Below the pieces are notes generated by a model. That model worked only from the letters and a program-made list of their open reading frames with translations, ran no database searches and was not told the origin of the DNA. This document shows positions 30,962 through 43,420 of a stretch of 64,000 bases of DNA, in pieces. How positions within the stretch are numbered: the stretch's first letter is position 1; each line of letters opens with the position of its first letter. Source of the DNA: Massospora cicadina (lineage: Eukaryota; Entomophthoromycota; Entomophthoromycetes; Entomophthorales; Entomophthoraceae); the NCBI GenBank assembly GCA_022478985.1, contig JAKSZP010012140.1, positions 41,435-105,434 on the forward strand, in the 5' to 3' direction. The translations under genes were made by a program, and so were the position numbers.

Positions 30962-33289
30962 TAAACACCAACTGATTGTAAAATGTTCTATGGCGATACC
31001 ATAAAAGTTTAAAGTGGAGAAGACCTTCCAGAATATAGAGATCTGGAGAATAATTACAAGTTGTTAAATGAGTTGAAGCAGCAAGTAGCTCATTTAATAA
31101 GTGATATAGGAAGAGTCAGACCACCACTAATGCAATAAAAGGCAAGAAATCTGGCCTTGACTCAGTTAAATGTAAGATTGGATATTATGGGAATGGAGAA
31201 CAACAAAACATAGTAAGTTTAAACACAATTTTTACCAATGTGGAAAGTCACAACAACCAGTTAGATCACTTGAAACAGGATGTGGACAACATGAAAGTCA
31301 AAGAAATTTCTCCTTGTATATTATTACTATATTTTGTTGAATCAACTACCAGCACAAATACACCAGAGTTAGTTTTACAACCTGCCCATCAAATTAAATC
31401 TGAAGAGGATCCCAATTTATGCCCATTTTTAAATAATAAGTAGTCTTGGCTAGGGACTATAGCAAATTTATTCAGTTATGCAAGAATGAATAGATAGACC
31501 AGCAACAAGCAGAAAGCTCGCCATATTCAGGGATGCATGAGAAGAGAAGCAAAGGAGGAGCATAGAACCACAAATCAACTCCACCACACTTGGGCAAATA
31601 TAAAGCGATTCTTATCACCAAATTTGGAAGTACAAAGGACGGTAAAAACATGAAGCAAGAACCATAGCTGTAAAAAAGGGGAAATCTGAGTCCTTTGTGG
31701 ACTATCAAACCAATTTTACCCTAAGGACCAACAACTTTAGACGACTAAGTCCTTAGATATAGTTACCACAAGGGCCATCTTGCTTAGTTTTCTCAAATCA
31801 CAATCGCACCACCTGATGCATATGACCTTAGCAGTAATATCCGCCAAAATCCTGAATGCTTTTAGGGATTTTTAAGTTTGGTTAAAAACGCATATAGATG
31901 GAGTTAAGACACCAAAACCAGCAACGCCGCCATTACAGTAAGTCTAATTACGTTGCTCAAAACAATGAGGATGAGACTAAAGAGAAGGCTATAAGCCAGT
32001 TATATGGAAGAATGCAAATTTCATCAAGTTTAAATATACTGACTATCAGAAGATTGGGTAATTCTGGAGATAGTTTTCTAAGCTTAAAGAAGATAAAATG
32101 GAAGAACCTGAAGAGGAAGTCTTGGGATAGTCATTTAGGTTGCAAAACATGCTAACAGAATTGATGAAATTGATCCTGGTATGAAAGTTTTGCCAAAAAA
32201 CTAAGCCATTTGAGCCCCAAGCAAAATGTTTGTGCCCGCCTACCTAAGACCTAACCAAGCTTTCCTGAGTTCATATAGCAGTCCTTCTTGGATTAAACTT
32301 ATATGACCAATTATATAGTAGACATTATATTGTATGGCAATAATATATGGAACTATGTTCAAGAAGGTTGCAATTAAAGAATGCGAGTCACTCAAAGTAT
32401 GTAAGGAGTCAAGCTTTCCTGAGGACTTTAGTAAATTCAGGAAAAAAGTCACTGCAATCCAAACTGCAACGTGAATATCAGCAAGAGTATTACAAAAGTG
32501 GAAGCAATATACAAAAAGTTAAGAAGTTAGCACTACTGTAAACCAGCGCTTTAGTCAATATAACGTCTTCACAGCACATGAAGAAATTATTAATTTCACA
32601 AATACCAATCATCAGGCCAAGTTCTGGACTTCCTTGCCTAAGTAAATAAAGCGCTAGGGGCTTATTCCGCGTTACCCTTATAATTTTGACAAATTGTTTA
32701 TCTGCTTCAGCTGTGGTAAAAGAGTTTTTAACTACAATTTCATCATACAAATGCAGTTCTGAGCTGATTTTTGTTGAAACATAACCTTTAACCAGAATTA
32801 AGTCAAACAAATAATTACCTGATGCCACAGCGTTTCAAGATGAGGAGAAGTTGGAATGATAGTGGCGAGTATGCCTAGTCAAAACTACTCAAATATTTAC
32901 TCAGTAAATTATGCAGTGAAGATGTAGGAAACTAAGCAGCTACCACTAGCATTAGAAGCTGAGTCTGGTTTTCCCTTGTACGCTAGCAAAGAGTTGGTAT
33001 TATTGCCCTGAGAACAGAAGTTCTGATGGCCTAATCAATATATATATACAAACAGATTATGCTTGAGATCTACTACCTCAAGGATCTAGAGACTAGGAAC
33101 CTAGAGTGATACCTGTATTTTACAATTCAATATAACAAGGAGAAGTCAACGTTCTACTTGTTACATTGTCAAGCATCTTATTAAACCAAGAATGGTTAAA
33201 CATAACCAAAGTAAAGACTTTTCACACCACAACATTAAATCAGTTCATAATATCTCTAGTATAGAAGTAATTGGGCTACATGAGCCTGA
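30962..33289 (+). pseudogene. Gag-protease region of E5, barely recognisable
   Basis: Helical, Gln/Asn-rich segments near 31040-31300 (LNELKQQVAHLISDIGR; NNQLDHLKQDVDNMK) fit the coiled N-terminal Gag of family A. No capsid, knuckle or protease motif could be placed with confidence between 31450 and 33290. Small open stretches on both strands in this interval (for example 31898-32155 + and 32490-32828 -) carry no domain. Confidence 0.4.
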
Positions 33290-33960
33290 TGTACAAGAAA
33301 AAGGTGAACTTAAAGAACCCTTAAATTAATATATAGATTTTCATAAGTGAGCCTAATGATTATGGCCTTTTTGAGGGAAGAGTTACAGGATTAACACTGA
33401 AAGTGCCATACCTTTTGATCAAAGCCTTACTGACGATACAGAAGATGAGAGGAAGTTCCTTTATGGGAGTTACAATAATATATAGATGTAGTCCTGGTAC
33501 ATTTCTTCAAGAGTCCTTGAGCGTCGCCCCTTCTTTAAGTGCAAAGAGAATGTGCCCCACTGTATAGTCATGGATTACAGAAGGCTCAGTGACTTGATTA
33601 AGAAAGATTTGCACCCTTTACTGCGCATTGATGTTGCTACGAAATGACTTACAGAATTATGTTACTTTTCCTCTATGGACTTGGAAAGCTGATTATGGAA
33701 GTTGGAGCTTTCAACAGATGATCAAGAAAAGAGCTCACTGATCAGCAGTCAGGGATTGTTTAAGTCAACAAAGGATGCAACCAGGCTTTTGCAATGCTTC
33801 GCTATGTTCCAGAGAGCAATGGATCTGTTTTCTAAAATATCATAAAATTTTAAGTTTTTTATCTACTATAAGACATCATAAGGCCAACAAGGCATCAAAG
33901 GATTATCTGGCACACCTGAAGAGAGATTTACCTGCTTAAGTAAGAACAGTATTAATCTGA
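33290..33960 (+). pseudogene. Reverse transcriptase of E5
   Basis: FFKCKENVPHCIVMDYRRLS, then DLIKKDLHPLLRID (33530-33640), is the fingers block (VMDYRxLN, K.YPLP.ID). SGLFKSTKDATRLLQCFAMF and QRAMDL (33755-33830) correspond to GLFEPTQMPQGLCNAPATFQ. The YxDD box has decayed. Several frames are needed. Confidence 0.7.
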
Positions 33961-34850
33961 AGACAAGCAAGTGCTCATTACAAAGCGTCAGTTAAAATTT
34001 CTGGCCATGAAATAAACCAAAGAGGAATCAAGCCCTAGAAAAAATAGTAGTTATTGCAGGATTAGTTCCTCAGATACATTAGAGATTTCCAGGTGTCATT
34101 GGGCACTGTATAATACTAATATTATTTCATGTTAAACTCCATGGAAATCACAAGCCACTCACGCACCTTTTTAACAAATGATAATTGTTAAATTGGAAAA
34201 AAGAGCAAAAAGATGCTTTAAACTAACTCAAGCAGAAGTTGATGATAGCTCTAAAACTGATTTACCTAGAATATGAAAAGATAATATGTAAAATCAACAC
34301 TAGAGATAATGTTATGAGCTCTCTTATCTCAGTTGAACTAAGAAGGAGTAGATCACCTTATAGATTTCTACATAAAGACATTTAACAGGGCAGAGCACAT
34401 TATACAGTTAAAGTGTGAAAGTGCCTAGCTGTGATTAGAGTCATACGCCACTTCTGACCTTTCATTTAAGGCATGAAATTTAAGATAATTATAAAATACG
34501 CCCTACTGAAAGGGGGTTAATGAATATGAAGGATCTGATGAAAGACTTGCAAGATAGGCTTAAAAAAAGTAAAGCTAAGATCTATCTGATCTTTCATTTT
34601 ACAGGAGAGAAGTATATGAAAGCAGATGGCTTGCTGAGATTAATCATTTCACTTGTAAGAACATGAGTTTAGTAGGACTTAAAAGCTTAATTAAAGACCT
34701 AAAGAGGATTAAGAAGATGATTATGCAGTAAAAAATATCCTGAAGAACTGTCCAAGAGAGACAAGATTCAGAGAAGGAAAGCTGGGGTAGATAGTACATG
34801 AGAAATGGCTAACCACTGTGAGTCAAGAGCGCGAATGGCAATAATAATGG
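33961..34850 (+). pseudogene. RT thumb to RNase H region of E5, decayed
   Basis: By position it encodes the connection and RNase H domains. Near 34600 the short segment MKADGLLRLI recalls the HxNADxLSR end of RNase H. Otherwise it is stop-rich. Confidence 0.4.
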
Positions 34851-35841
34851 AAGGGCATTATCAAGTAGACCTCTAAAGGTCACCAAGTACCCGCATCTCA
34901 AATAAAGATTTTTACTGGAAAACACTGTTAGACGATACTAGTGGGCCAAAGACCTCTGTTTAATATGCCCAATACAAGCCGCTCCAAAGAAGTCGGAGTT
35001 TAAGTTTATTAACAAGTTCAACCTTTCAAAATGTCTCCATGGATGTTGCAGAACCATTTATGAAGTTATCCAAATGGGAATCATTATATCATTGCTGCAA
35101 TAGATCACTTTATCAAGTGGACAGAAACAATTGCAGTCTATAGGTCTACTACAGAGTTCTTTGATATTCTTATACAATGAGGTAATTACTTGCCAAGGTT
35201 TCTCTGTTTATAATTAAATTTAAGATAATAAAAGGAACTTCATCTCAGATGCTGTTTGATACTTGATGGACTTAGTGGGAATCAAGCAGCAGTTTACCAC
35301 GCCATAAAACCCTCTTGCAATGGAAGTGCGGAAAGAAAGAACAGAATTCTTGCATTGATAATGAAGAAGATTACAGTTACCCTTGAATTAAAATGGGACA
35401 TTTTATTGCCATCAGTCCTGTATGCTTACTGGCTGAGCTAACACAGGACTATTAGTATTCTACCACTCAAAACAATATATGAAAAAAAGCTGCCTTATGG
35501 AGTTTTTTAGACCCAATGATGGTAGTGGCTAGTATATTTACCACTTTAAAGATACCAAGAAGAGTTAGAAGTGGAGATGAGATTCATCTTAACGTTAGCA
35601 GTAACATTATGAAGTAACTAATGGAAAGTATAAAAGACTTACTTTGCCTATATTTTAGGTGGGTAGAAGGTGATGTTCTATTACATGTGCATAGGACAAC
35701 TTGAGAAGTTACAGGCTCTTTGAACAGGTTCTTCAAGCCTTGTCATGAAAAGAGGTTTAAATGCTCTATCAAGGATATACTTTCACATCACATATAATAG
35801 AGTCCACATGTGGCACTTCAGGTCTATCCTTAGGTCTCGTA
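34851..35841 (+). pseudogene. Integrase of E5
   Basis: CLIC near 34950 may be the Cys pair of the zinc region. HYIIAAIDHFIKWTETIAV (35085-35140) matches YIILAVDHLTKWVEAILV of E3. The open stretch 35256-35441 contains YHAIKPSCNGSAERKNRI, matching the HPSTNGAVEYANG block with the catalytic Glu, followed by KWDILLPSVLYAYWLS (E3: RWNHYLPSALLAYRVS). The C-terminal part runs into the 3' LTR. Confidence 0.75.
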
Positions 35842-36955
35842 TGAGATTCATAATGTTGAAAAAGGCTCACCTAAATGTGTTAATTCCTCGTCCTATGGAG
35901 AGACCCGTTCAGAAAACCCCAAATATATAATAATGGCGATTCTAATTTTATAGCTGTTCAAAATAAAGATTAAGTCTTTTCTAAAACATTCAGCAATAAA
36001 ACTTAACAGAAAAGTCCAAAGCCCCTTCAATAGGCTTTGATTGGTCTAAAATTTCCTGTAGCAGAGGCTTTATTTACTCCTGACTGCCGTTTTGCTTTAA
36101 CAACCAGTCACAACGACGCCAGAGGACTCACAAGATTATACTGTTAAAAAGGGTAGAAGCATGACATTGCAATTTAATTCCCCTCAAGTAACACCCTGTT
36201 ATACCTTTGGGTTTACTTCTGATGACAAACATGTGGCAATACACCATTAAATAATAGTTTCCAACTTTGTACACCTCTGAGTGAGAAGAATAATATAGAA
36301 TTGTGAAAAAAGTTAATTTTCTAAACATAATAAATTTTAAAAGACTGAGGATATAGTGAAGCTGCAAGAGCCAAAGTCCAAACGGGAACCACAGTAGCCA
36401 CAGTTAGGCTCATAACAGCAGCCACAAATTTTTAAAATACAATTACTCCACAACCTTTGGATGAAACGCATAAAATGTAGACAATTAGGGATCTGAACTC
36501 TGATGACCATGAAACTAAGATAAAAAATGCAAAATTGCCTTGTAAGAAGAAATTAATTTGATATTAAGTCCTACTCTAAGAACTCAATCCCCCATACAAA
36601 TATATATTCAGATCTTTTTATAATAACTTCTTTCATAAAGTCTGCCTTTATTGGTGTTCTTATTCAACGAAAATAATTCCAGATATAAAAGAATTATTTT
36701 AAAGGGCTTAGACTGACTTATAATTATCATTAGATGTTGAGAGGAGTCTGGTGTTCCTAGAAACTGCAATTGTCAAGTCATTCTAAGGCTTCAACATGAT
36801 TGAAAACACTTAGAATTTTAGAGTAAGAATCCTATGTACTAAAGAGTAAGACACTTTGAATTTACTAGTGATGCACAATGTAAAAAAACTAAATTATTAA
36901 AACTGGTTCAGCCCCTTTAATCAGCACCCCCTGAGCAAGCGAATTACTCAGCAAT
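35842..36955 (+). repeat. 3' LTR of E5
   Basis: Partner of 29819-30940. It starts at TGAGATTC, equivalent to TGATAAAA, and ends AGCAAT immediately before the TSD AAATT. Confidence 0.78.
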
Positions 36956-38040
36956 AAATTTGAAGGTCAATACCTATATATATCTAAAAGAGTGGTAAGG
37001 GGTTATTATTCCTATGTCTGAAGTAAACACTCTGAGAAATTTGCCACAATAACCAAATGTACATAACTTCAGTATTGCGCCTCTTCTGAAGCCCACTAAA
37101 GAAGTTAGACTTCTCTTTCTGTTTATAAGGGTTAAATTTTTCATTTGATGTGGGGTTCACTTTGAATTATCTGATAATTTAGTTTGTAATTTCAAGCTCA
37201 TAATCGACCTGTTTCACATAAATACTAATCTCTTTGACTTTGCAAATAAAAGTAAGCATTTGATGTTTGGGTTACAGAGTTTCTTGGTATATAATCCCTT
37301 TTTAGCCTAACTCTCCAGTATGCTCACCACTCCTCTTTGGAGAGAAAACAGTTGGTACTCTACGTTCTTGAGTAGTTTATGGTAACTTGAACATTGTCAC
37401 CATAACCAGTCTTCATCACATTCCTATGGTGGCACAAATTGCCCATTATGTGGAGAAAGACAAACTCTTCTAAAGTTGTAATGCTTGATCGCCCTTAGCC
37501 ATATTTCACGTCAAAAAGGTAAAGTGTTCTATAACATTCCATACCAGGATAGTAATATCACTTCTTGATTTGGTTTAAAATCTTAAGAATGCGCCTGCAA
37601 TTCTACAACGTCATATTGATGCAGCGTCAGGAGAGTTGATAGGTGTATGTGCTATGCCATATATTTATGACATTAAGGTTTTCACCTTTGATCTAGGATT
37701 CCATAAGTTAAATTTGCAGAAAGTGGTATAACATTTGAGAATGGAAAAGTTGGTCATCCAATAAATAATCTGAATTTTAAAGTATTATGTTACCTTCTTA
37801 GCAACATTGTACTTGACAAAGGCACAAATGATTACCTCAGACAAGAGAAAGAAAGTTGTGTTTATCCATTCCAATTCAAACTATAATTAAGAAGCCCTTT
37901 GGCAACATAAACGTTTCTATACAAGTTCACACCAAAACTTTTAGTTTAAGCTGCACCCTTATATAATTTTAGTGGAGTAAAAACACTTCAATGTATATTT
38001 ACACTGGGTGAAGGCTTACAGACCATGAAGTGAATTTTAC
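36956..38040 (+). pseudogene. Reverse transcriptase of B1
   Basis: NFKLIIDLFHINTN (37185-37230) matches DFKLTVDLVHISS of B3. SPVCSPLLFGEKTVGTL (37315-37365) and VAQIAHYVEKDKLF (37430-37475) follow, then a frame equivalent to LKNAPAILQRHIDAAS (37580-37630). The catalytic box is YIYD in place of YMDD. DKGTNDYLRQEKESC-like sequence near 37815 equals DQGHMITPDKEKAI of B3. It is clearly the same lineage as B2 and B3 and is inactive. Confidence 0.75.
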
Positions 38041-38460
38041 TTTCCACGTTGTTTCTTCACCACATGGAATCAGAAATAAAGTTTATAGCAATTAGTGACG
38101 CTTCCAACTTTGCTATTGTTGTAGCTATAATACAAGTGGGCAAAGATAGTGTTAGGCACCTGTTAAGATATTTCTCTCACAAAATGTCATCACCTGAGTC
38201 AAATTACGCTGTTTATAATAAGAATTTATTGGGAGTAGGGGAAGCTGGAGCCTATTGGCGCCATCATCTGCATGGTTTCTCCTGCCATTCTACATTTGTA
38301 TCAATCATTGGGCTTTGGTGTACTACCCGGCCCCTCATTTCCTATTGCATGGCAACCCGCTGGCATGAGACTCTTTCACAATTTGTGTTCTCTATGTTTT
38401 CACAAAAAGCAAGGAGAATGGTTAGATTGACTCTCTATGCTGTAATCCTGCCTTAGTTCC
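38041..38460 (+). pseudogene. RNase H of B1
   Basis: Open for 135 codons (38049-38456): KFIAISDASNFAIVVAIIQV, then LRYFSHKMSSPESNYAVYNK. These match EFIVSNDASNFAIAAALLKV and YFSKKMTLPELNYAVYDK of B3. The catalytic Asp of SDASN and the Glu of PESNY are kept. The second half shifts frame near TRWHETLSQFVFS. Confidence 0.8.
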
Positions 38461-39089
38461 TTATCCAAGGAAGTGGAGCTTCATAAACCCACAAAGTGAA
38501 TCCTCCTGGTAAATTTGAATCTAAGCAGCCCTCCACCAGCACATTATTGTGGTTTTTGCTTCTCTAGAGAACTTAGAGGAGTTTTTTTATGAAATTTTAT
38601 CATTTATCAATCTTTATATGCTGAGTATACCTAAAAACTAATCAAATGCAATTTTATTCATTAAGATATAAAGAAGAGGTACCATAAAAATGACGGTATG
38701 GTATGGCTAGTGATGCTTATGGGTTCCATAAGAACCCCTTTGTCTAGAGATAATCAGGGAAGACAATATGATGGTTTATCCATAGGGCACTATGGGAAGA
38801 TGAAAACACGGAGCTTATATGCTATATGTATAACAGGAAGTAAATTTCTTCAAAGGTTACTTGGTATAAAAATATGTGCATCTTCTGAAACAGGATATAA
38901 CCAAATTTTCATCCTTTTGTTTGTTTGTTGGTACCAGTTTAAAAAGCATGGGGACCCTGGTATCCCTCTTGGTGGATTTTATTGTGAAGCTACCCCTCTT
39001 TGTTAGATGTGATGCTATCATGGGAGTGGTGGACTGGTTCACCAAGCTCTCCCATTACATTCCATTTAACACCACAGTACCAGCGGCTC
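38461..39089 (+). pseudogene. Integrase, 5' part, of B1
   Basis: After a decayed zinc region, 38940-39090 reads LVDFIVKLPLFVRCDAIMGV, then VDWFTKLSHYIPFNTTVPAA, a standard Gypsy integrase core start holding the first catalytic Asp. It stops at GGCTC (39085-39089), where B2 inserted, and resumes at 45990. Confidence 0.82.
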
Positions 39090-39963
39090 TGTAAAGAAAT
39101 TGTCTGTAACTCTCTCATTTCAAAAAGGTGATGGGAATGCATTACCACAAGATAAGCGATTAACCCTTTAATAACAGGGGAAACAGTGCACTGTCAGGAG
39201 GGCATTAACCAAAGACCCAAGGCGAGGGTTTATAAACTTAAAAAACTCCAAAAGCTAAAAACGTCAGAGCCTGGTTAAACCCCAAATTGGAGTCTATCAC
39301 CAGGTAAAGATAGTTGTCAAGGCTCTTTAGGTCTTCAAAAAGCAGAGGTCCAGGCTCCACCAAAGGTGTAACGGGATTGGATGATAATTGGGAAAGAATT
39401 TAATGACTTACATTATTCAAGACCTCAACCAGGAGGTAGGCAAGAAGTCAAACCACATAATCATAATAAGATATAACAAATGAGATTTAGTTTAAACAAA
39501 TTTCCAACATAGAAGGTTGGCCTCAAAATTTATTATTATACAAATTGGGGAATTATCCTCCATTTGGAGCGGCACTGCACCCAACTTTACTAATCTATGC
39601 AACTTTATAATTTTTGTCATCTTTTAGCTTGAGTAACTTCGCACTCAGGTGATTGAATGGAGATAAGCTCTACCAGATATGACAATAATGTAAATTGAAC
39701 TGTACTTGAAGCCCCATTTTCCAAAAAAGCCTAAGGACCCAGCATAATTAATAATATAGCTGATGCGTTTTAACGCCATGGATGTATAATCATATAGCCA
39801 TCAAGCGCACCTCCAGAACCAACTTGGCATATCTTGCCTTTCCCCAGCGTTAATCCAAGATATGCTTCAGGTCAGGATGGCTTGCCATCTTGTCCTATTG
39901 GCCTCATCATGCACAGCATTATTTGATATTCAGTCCCCACAATGATGTCATTTAACCATAACA
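39090..39963 (-). repeat. 3' LTR of B2
   Basis: Aligns over its full length with 45120-45989: AACAGGGGAAACAG, GCACTG, ATTATTCAAGACCTC, GGCACTGCACCCAA, TAGCTTGAGTAA, TTTTAACGCCATG and CCTCCAGAACCAACTTGG are shared in order. By eye it differs at roughly a quarter of positions. Confidence 0.9.
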
Positions 39964-40270
39964 TCACCATCTTATTTTTTGGAGCTTCACCCTTCCTCCT
40001 TGTGCTTCAGCCAAGGAAAAATTCTTATAAGCGAGAGCTAACTTCATGGAGGAGAAACCTGATTTAGCCTTAGGCCCCGCAGCCTCCAGGAAACACTTGT
40101 GGAATGCATTAATAAGTTCTTGTTCATGGATGCAGTCACGTTCTGGTACCCAGCTTACTTGTGTATCATTAAATATTTTCCATGAACAGGTACTCAAATC
40201 TTCTCTCTACATGATGAAAAGTTACAACCTCCTCTACCTCTAAATTCAGTGTCCCATCCACAAAGTATTC
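39964..40270 (-). pseudogene. Chromodomain-like C-terminus of B2 integrase
   Basis: The - strand reads LEVEEVVTFHHVERRFEYLF, then, after a break, SWVPERDCIHEQELINAFHK and CFLEAAGPK. This is the typical chromodomain order: YEVEEIL, WEP, then an FH...FP.AAGP helix. In chromoviruses this module is thought to steer integration to heterochromatin. Two stops interrupt the middle. Confidence 0.75.
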
Positions 40271-41550
40271 CTATGGAGACTCTGGTGGGGAACCCTCAAA
40301 CAAGATCATCTTTATTATGAAGCACAACAAAGATCCAAAACGATGGGAAAAGATCTAGTTGGTACAATGCATGACCCTCATTCCTGACAATGGGTATGGT
40401 CCTTACCTCTTTGGCCCCATTTTTTTCATGACTGCTTTTTTGGGATATTTCTGACATCAAGCTTCACGATATTTCCCTTCTTGTATGTTGGACCCTCACG
40501 TCTCTTTCCATAAGAGTCCTCCTTGTAAACCTTTATAGTGACATCCTAATTAATGTTAACCCCTTTGTGTAACTTCTTAATGTACTTGGTAAAGACCACC
40601 ACTGCGTCTACTTTGGACCCAAAACTGAGCTCCATGTTAGAAGCGCGGTTGAAGATATGATTGGCAAATTAATGGAGAACACCCAATTAAGGTACTCTGG
40701 TCGTTTTTATAACTAAACTTGGCAGAGGAAAATGAGAAGTTCATTCAGAATGCTCAGCTTTAATGTAACACCGGAAGAACTTTTCAAATATGGTTCACTC
40801 GTTCTTTCTGCCCATCTGATTGGAGGTGGTAGGCAGTAGAATGGTACGGACTAATCTAAAAAGTTTTTCACAATCCTCCCCAGAAATATGATGTGAACGA
40901 TCTGTGGTTGCTAATAATCTCCTGGGCACCCCATGGAGGGAAAGCACATGGGAAACATAACTTAGCCATTTGCGCCGCTGTTACTGTGGTATTACTTGAT
41001 ATTAAATGGTAAACTTTTTATACCGGTAAATCACAGCAATGATAGCATCATACCCTTTGACAAGGGTAGCTTCACAATAAAATCAACTGATTAGAAAAAG
41101 TCCAGGATCCCTCTGCCTTTTAAACTTGTACCAACAACCCCACGATATGCTGAAAATTTGGCTTCATCCTATTGCAGATCAATAACTCTTTATAATAACA
41201 TGAAACCTGTGGGGCAAATCACTTCCATTTATAGATACAGCGGATAAGCTCCAAAATCTTAGCCTTTTAGGTGCCCTAGTGTGATACTATCATGGTTTAA
41301 CAGGATTCTTTCCAGATGGGTGGTCCAGAGAGAACCCATAAGCGCCTCTACAACCTTACCATCTCATCCTTTACATAGAACCCATTAGTTATATTCTTCT
41401 ATTTAAATTGCATTTAGCGAGAACAATAGTGTATTCTAATAATATGGACTAAGAAAGAATGACCTTTCTGAACATACCATACATTTTCAAGTGCTCCAGT
41501 AAATCAAAACCTGGAATGCATACATGGTTTGGTAGTTACATGGATACAAT
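40271..41550 (-). pseudogene. Integrase of B2
   Basis: On the - strand near 40790-40840, a segment reads TTSNQMGRKNE, the decayed HPQTDGQTERVN block with the catalytic Glu. Around 41040-41090 LVDFIVKLPLSKGYDAIIAV-type sequence marks the first Asp region. Stops and frameshifts are frequent, but order and strand agree with the adjoining chromodomain and RT. Confidence 0.65.
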
Positions 41551-42112
41551 CTTTCCATGAGGAATCACCAAGTGGGTGTTATGCAACTCCACCTACATGA
41601 GATCAGGTGCCAACTCAGGGTTTTGACTCAGAGTGTCTGCGAAACCATTCTCCTAGCTCTTGTAAACAAAAAAGATAACACAAATTGTGCAAGGGATCAT
41701 GTCACAGATTATCCATGGGGTCAGGACATGAGGAGCACAGTAGTACAATAGGTCATAGCATTCTGTATGGACGCAGAATAGTTGGGAAGAACCATGTAAA
41801 TGATGACGCTATTAAGTCAGAGCTCTAACTACCGCCAATAGTTCCTAGAGATAAACAGAGTAATTCAACTCAGTAAGGACACTTTCCAAGAAAAATATCC
41901 CACAGGATACCCCACTTCATCTCCACTCACTTGTAACAATGAAACAGCTATTGAAAAATTGGAAGCATGTAAAGCCACTATAAACTCCCTATCAGGATCC
42001 ACATTGTGAGAAACTGATTTGGAAAGCAGGGTGCACTTTACTGCTTAAAGCATCATCCCGTGCAGAGGAGCATGGAAGAACTTTAGCCCCACTGTCCTTA
42101 TATAAAAGTGTG
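41551..42112 (-). pseudogene. RNase H region of B2, decayed
   Basis: Placed by position between RT and integrase. The reverse strand holds ELNYSVYL-like and GNSFADTLSQNPELAP-like segments (41590-41890), compatible with PELNYAVYDK and the NGLVNALS end in B3. Catalytic residues cannot be judged across the frame changes. Confidence 0.5.
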
Positions 42113-43023
42113 CTACCTCAGAAATTCTTGGCGCAAACTTTTAAAGTAAGGTGTAAGTCCCCAAAACCTTCTTAGTTCTTTAACTGAGGTTTGTGTGGAC
42201 CAATCACAAATTGCCTTCTCCTTGTCTGAAGTGATCATGTGGCCTTTGTTGAGAATGATGTTGCTCAAGAATATGACCTGGAACCTGAAGAACTCACATT
42301 TACTTATTCTAAGGGTCAAATTAACTGCCATTATATGCTCAACTAAACGGCGTAGGTGGATCACATGGGATGTTTGATTGAGGGGAACACCATGATGTCA
42401 TCCATGTAGGCTACCGCGCATATCCCTAACAACTTTATACATTTGCATCAACATGATGTTGGAAATTTGCAGGCGCTTTCTTTAGTTCAAAAGCTATGAC
42501 TCAGAATTGGAAAATCTAATTCCTGGTATGAATGCAGTGAGCCATTACTGCCCCTTTTTGATGCGAATATGATTAAAAGAGTTCAAGCAATCCAATTTGG
42601 AGAGGAACCTTGCCTTCTCCAAATAACGTGAAATTTGTGCCTCCACCAGAAATGGATGCAAAATTATGTATGGTAAATTATTCAGGTTATCATAATTCCA
42701 CTTAAGGGAGTAGAGTACCATCTGCTCATTTTATGAAGAGAAGTGGTTAGCATACCTGAGAAATATGCTGAAATATGGCTCCCTCAGCCAGCTTTTTCGT
42801 AAACCACACATCCTAAGCTACATTTTTTCGTAAAATCAAAGGGTAAATGGGGGGTTATGCGCACCAAGTCAATTGTTAGTTTGAATTCACAATCTAACTC
42901 AGAATGATTTGGCAAGGCACTTGCTGAAGCTGCATCAAATAAAGATTCTGATCCTTTCAAGCAGGAAGGTAAGATCACTTTAGAGTGAGATTTATCAGAA
43001 TGTAAGGCTAGGCATGTGTACAT
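42113..43023 (-). pseudogene. Reverse transcriptase of B2, YMDD retained
   Basis: HSELDCEFKLTIDLVRITPH (42830-42900) is the pre-RT block seen in B3 as YDRDFKLTVDLVHI. The catalytic box VAYMDDIMVF is intact near 42388-42415. HLRRLVEHIMAVNLTLRISK, then CEFFRFQVIFLSN and GHMITSDKEKAICDWSTQTS, follow as in B3. Frameshifts separate the pieces. Confidence 0.8.
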
Positions 43024-43420
43024 TAAGCCATTGGTGCCGATTACCTTGAGTGTCTACTTCAGATATGAGGATTCTTCGTTTCTGTCCACTTGTTAAGAAA
43101 CAACGTCAAGGTGTTCGCCTTAAATTGGTTCTAATATAAAAAATTTTCACTACTCCATTCCAAAAAATTATTGGGTAAAAAAGATTTTTAACTGTCAAAA
43201 AGCTGTCAGCTAAACGGTAGCTTCCCATTTGGTAATCAACCAAACCTTGTCATTCACTGTAGATATTCTGAGAGGCACCCGCCCTAACCACACCGCCAGG
43301 TAAGTAGCTTAATTCAATGTAGTCAGTTAGAGCTATGTAGATAAAATTCCTAGAGGCTCCAGTATCACCAAAATAGTTGTTCTGAATTTTCCTAAAGGGT
43401 AGGGAAGGGTTGAAGAAAGC
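43024..43420 (-). pseudogene. Protease of B2, DTGA triad retained
   Basis: FGDTGASRNFIYIALTD lies at about 43325-43372, with DTGA at 43355-43366. It corresponds to VDTGTTENFMDQCLAD of B3. GLVDYQMGSYRLADSF-like sequence follows downstream (43190-43250), like MVDYQVGNCHLSDHF. A stop lies shortly after the triad block. Confidence 0.75.

Larger units (their letters stand above)
29814..36960 (+). mobile_element. E5: full-length decayed Ty3/Gypsy element, family A, nested in B1
   Basis: LTRs 29819-30940 and 35842-36955 lie in direct orientation, with a 5-bp TSD AAATT at 29814-29818 and 36956-36960. The PBS lies three bases after the 5' LTR. RT and integrase fragments match family A. The LTRs are much longer than those of E3 and have diverged strongly, so this is an old insertion, though younger than B1. 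Confidence 0.82.
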
